A DNA stretch of 7,065 nucleotides, from positions 1-7,065 of the forward strand of contig JAFYRH010000160.1 in assembly GCA_017559555.1 (NCBI GenBank), written 5' to 3'. The notes under the pieces were generated by a model. The model did no database searches, had not been told where the DNA came from, and was given only the letters and a program-made list of their open reading frames with translations. Source of the stretch: Clostridia bacterium. GTDB lineage: Bacteria; Bacillota; Clostridia; Oscillospirales; CAG-272. How positions within the stretch are numbered: the stretch's first letter is position 1; every line of letters begins with the position of its first letter. A program made the translations under genes and the position numbers. This document shows positions 5,364-7,065 of the stretch, in pieces.

Positions 5364-7065
5364 TTATCCGTTGCTTTGTCCTTGTGTACGCATGCAACAA
5401 GCTTTATATTTCTTGCCGCTGCCGCAAGGACAAGGATCGTTACGTCCTACACTGTTGGCATTTTTGACAATGGTTTGACCGGATGTCTTTTTAACAACGA
5501 TTTTTTTCTGCTTGGGACCGTTGCTCAGTCCTGCGGTAATAGGGTTTGCTACCTGAACACGCACAATGGGCTTGGGTTGCGGAACAACCGACAAAATAGC
5601 GCGTGCCGTTCCCTGACGGATATCCTCAACCATTGCATCGAACATATCGGCACCTTGAATACGGTATTCGGTAACGGGGTCACGTTGTGCATAGGATTGG
5701 AGCCCGACCGTACTCTTAAGGTCATCCATAATATCGATGTGTTCCATCCACGCGGTATCAACGTTGCGAAGCAAAATTGCACGTTCGACCTCGCGGAAGG
5801 TTTCCTCTCCAAAGAGAGCTTCCTTTTCGGCATAGCGGTCAAGGGCTCTTTGAGAGAGTTCTTCTTCGATATCCTCACGCTTCACCTTGGAAAGTTGCTC
5901 CTCATCGAAGCGATAGTCGTCTTCGGTTGTCAACATACCGAGGTAATGCGCACGCAGACCGTCGAAATCCCAATCCTCGCGCTCGTCGCTGCCGAGATAG
6001 GTTGCAACTGCCGCGCCAATAGAGCCTGTGAGCATTTTTTCGATGGTGCCCGAAATATCCTCACCGTTGAGCACGTCGGCACGTTGTTTGTAGATGATGG
6101 TTCTTTGTTGATTCATAACGTCGTCATACGCCAAAACGTACTTACGGCGCTTAAAGTTGTTATCCTCAATTCTCTTTTGCGCGTTCTCAATAGCGCCCGA
6201 AAGGATCTTTGCATCGATGGGCATATCCTCAGGCATATTGAGAGCACCAACAACACCTTGCAAGCGGTCTGTGCCGAAGAGGCGCATCAGATCATCTTGC
6301 ATAGAAAGGAAGAAACGGGATTCACCGGGATCACCTTGACGTCCCGAACGACCGCGCAGCTGGTTATCGATACGACGGCTTTCGTGGCGTTCGGTACCCA
6401 AAATAAACAAACCGCCTGCCGCACGTACACGTTGTGCTTCGGGTTCGATTTCTTCTTTATACTTTTCTACCAGCTCGCGGAAAATACGTCTGGCTTCCAT
6501 AATTTCTTCATCGTCAATATCGGTAAAGCCTGCGCAAGCAGCGATAGCGTGCTCGGAGATCTCCATTTTACGCATGTCTGCCTTAGCCATAAATTCGGGG
6601 TTACCACCAAGCAAAATGTCGGTACCGCGTCCTGCCATGTTGGTAGAAATGGTAACGGCACCCTCTTTACCTGCCTGCGCAACGATTTGCGCCTCGCGCT
6701 CGTGATACTTTGCATTGAGCACGGTGTGCGGAATGCCTGCGCGCTTGAGGCGGAGAGAAAGCTCCTCGGATTTATCGATGGATACCGTACCTACAAGCAC
6801 GGGCTGTCCTTTTTCGTGACAAGCACGTACCTGCTCAACGATTGCTTGGTATTTGCCTTCGATGGTGCGGTAAACAGCATCGTTGTGATCCACACGGATC
6901 ATAGGCTTATTGGTGGGAATCTCGACAACGTCAAGAGAATAAATTTCGCGGAATTCGTTTTCTTCGGTCAAAGCGGTACCCGTCATACCCGAAAGCTTGC
7001 GATACATACGGAAGTAGTTTTGGAAAGTGATGGTGGCAAGTGTCTTGTTTTCTTTTTGTACCTGT
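5364..7065 (-). CDS. secA: Protein translocase subunit SecA, C-terminal part (5' end outside the window)
   Basis: SecA is the cytoplasmic ATPase motor that pushes preproteins through the SecYEG channel. The reading frame stays open to the right edge, so about 566 C-terminal residues are present. The first visible codons read VQKENKTLATITFQNYFRMY, a near-universal SecA stretch that in well-studied SecAs lies some 370 residues from the N-terminus. In order follow SGMTGTA (about residues 25-31), the second helicase domain with TNMAGRGTD (141-149), and ERHESRRIDNQLRGRSGRQG (225-244). Next come the helical scaffold and wing region with DTAWMEHIDIMDDLKSTVGLQ, a variable basic linker, and a terminal SEC-C zinc motif, CPCGSGKKYKACC, which in other SecAs binds zinc and contacts SecB or ribosomes. 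About 50 residues are inserted between GGNPEF and the RGRSGRQ region; B. subtilis SecA lacks this insert, but many clostridial and proteobacterial SecAs have one. The next gene starts 11 bases after the stop, suggesting cotranscription. Identity is certain. Confidence 0.98.
   Translation of the reverse strand, partial: QVQKENKTLATITFQNYFRMYRKLSGMTGTALTEENEFREIYSLDVVEIPTNKPMIRVDHNDAVYRTIEGKYQAIVEQVRACHEKGQPVLVGTVSIDKSEELSLRLKRAGIPHTVLNAKYHEREAQIVAQAGKEGAVTISTNMAGRGTDILLGGNPEFMAKADMRKMEISEHAIAACAGFTDIDDEEIMEARRIFRELVEKYKEEIEPEAQRVRAAGGLFILGTERHESRRIDNQLRGRSGRQGDPGESRFFLSMQDDLMRLFGTDRLQGVVGALNMPEDMPIDAKILSGAIENAQKRIEDNNFKRRKYVLAYDDVMNQQRTIIYKQRADVLNGEDISGTIEKMLTGSIGAAVATYLGSDEREDWDFDGLRAHYLGMLTTEDDYRFDEEQLSKVKREDIEEELSQRALDRYAEKEALFGEETFREVERAILLRNVDTAWMEHIDIMDDLKSTVGLQSYAQRDPVTEYRIQGADMFDAMVEDIRQGTARAILSVVPQPKPIVRVQVANPITAGLSNGPKQKKIVVKKTSGQTIVKNANSVGRNDPCPCGSGKKYKACCMRTQGQSNG

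Noticed and set aside
5353..5400. An upstream start for the 250-aa membrane protein, adding 16 residues
   Set aside because: It would overlap the end of secA, has no ribosome binding site, and would add a hydrophilic segment in front of the natural membrane-protein opening MGFGYLLLGY.
6430..6620. The roughly 50-residue insertion in SecA as a foreign insertion
   Set aside because: Inserts at this position of the second helicase domain are common in SecA proteins from clostridia and proteobacteria, and the flanking motifs are intact.

Overview
The window looks like a chromosomal segment of a Gram-positive, Clostridia-like bacterium (Bacillota). The evidence is a SecA ending in a SEC-C zinc tail, strong AGGAGG-type ribosome binding sites, several small uncharacterised membrane proteins, and moderate base composition. 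The species cannot be named from the sequence, and there are no RNA genes, CRISPR arrays, insertion sequences or phage genes. Every gene I can support lies on the minus strand, so transcription runs from the high to the low coordinates.

In order of transcription, the window opens inside secA, whose N-terminal third lies beyond the right edge. Eleven bases after its stop comes a 250-residue polytopic membrane protein with a lysine-only tail, and after a further 32 bases a 458-residue polytopic membrane protein. These three genes are spaced like an operon. I do not recognise a function for either membrane protein.

The interval between about 2910 and 3190 is the most unusual part. It holds a 44-residue protein made mostly of Asn and Gln, encoded partly by a perfect 18-base tandem duplication. 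It has a strong ribosome binding site, a palindrome over its leader, and a possible forespore-type (sigma-G-like) promoter. Its 3' end and the spacer after it form a nested inverted repeat. One hairpin arm there could instead pair with the Shine-Dalgarno sequence of the next gene.

That next gene encodes a 748-residue ABC exporter (membrane domain fused to ATPase). It carries an extra N-terminal soluble domain and a four-cysteine zinc ribbon. Fifteen bases later comes a DUF1854 protein. ABC exporters of this form paired with DUF1854 proteins are known elsewhere, including beside cyanophycin genes, but no cyanophycin enzyme is visible here. The first 16 codons of another gene follow at the left edge. 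The best candidate for a poorly described system is this exporter-DUF1854 pair, together with the small Asn/Gln-rich gene and the structured RNA spacer in front of it.
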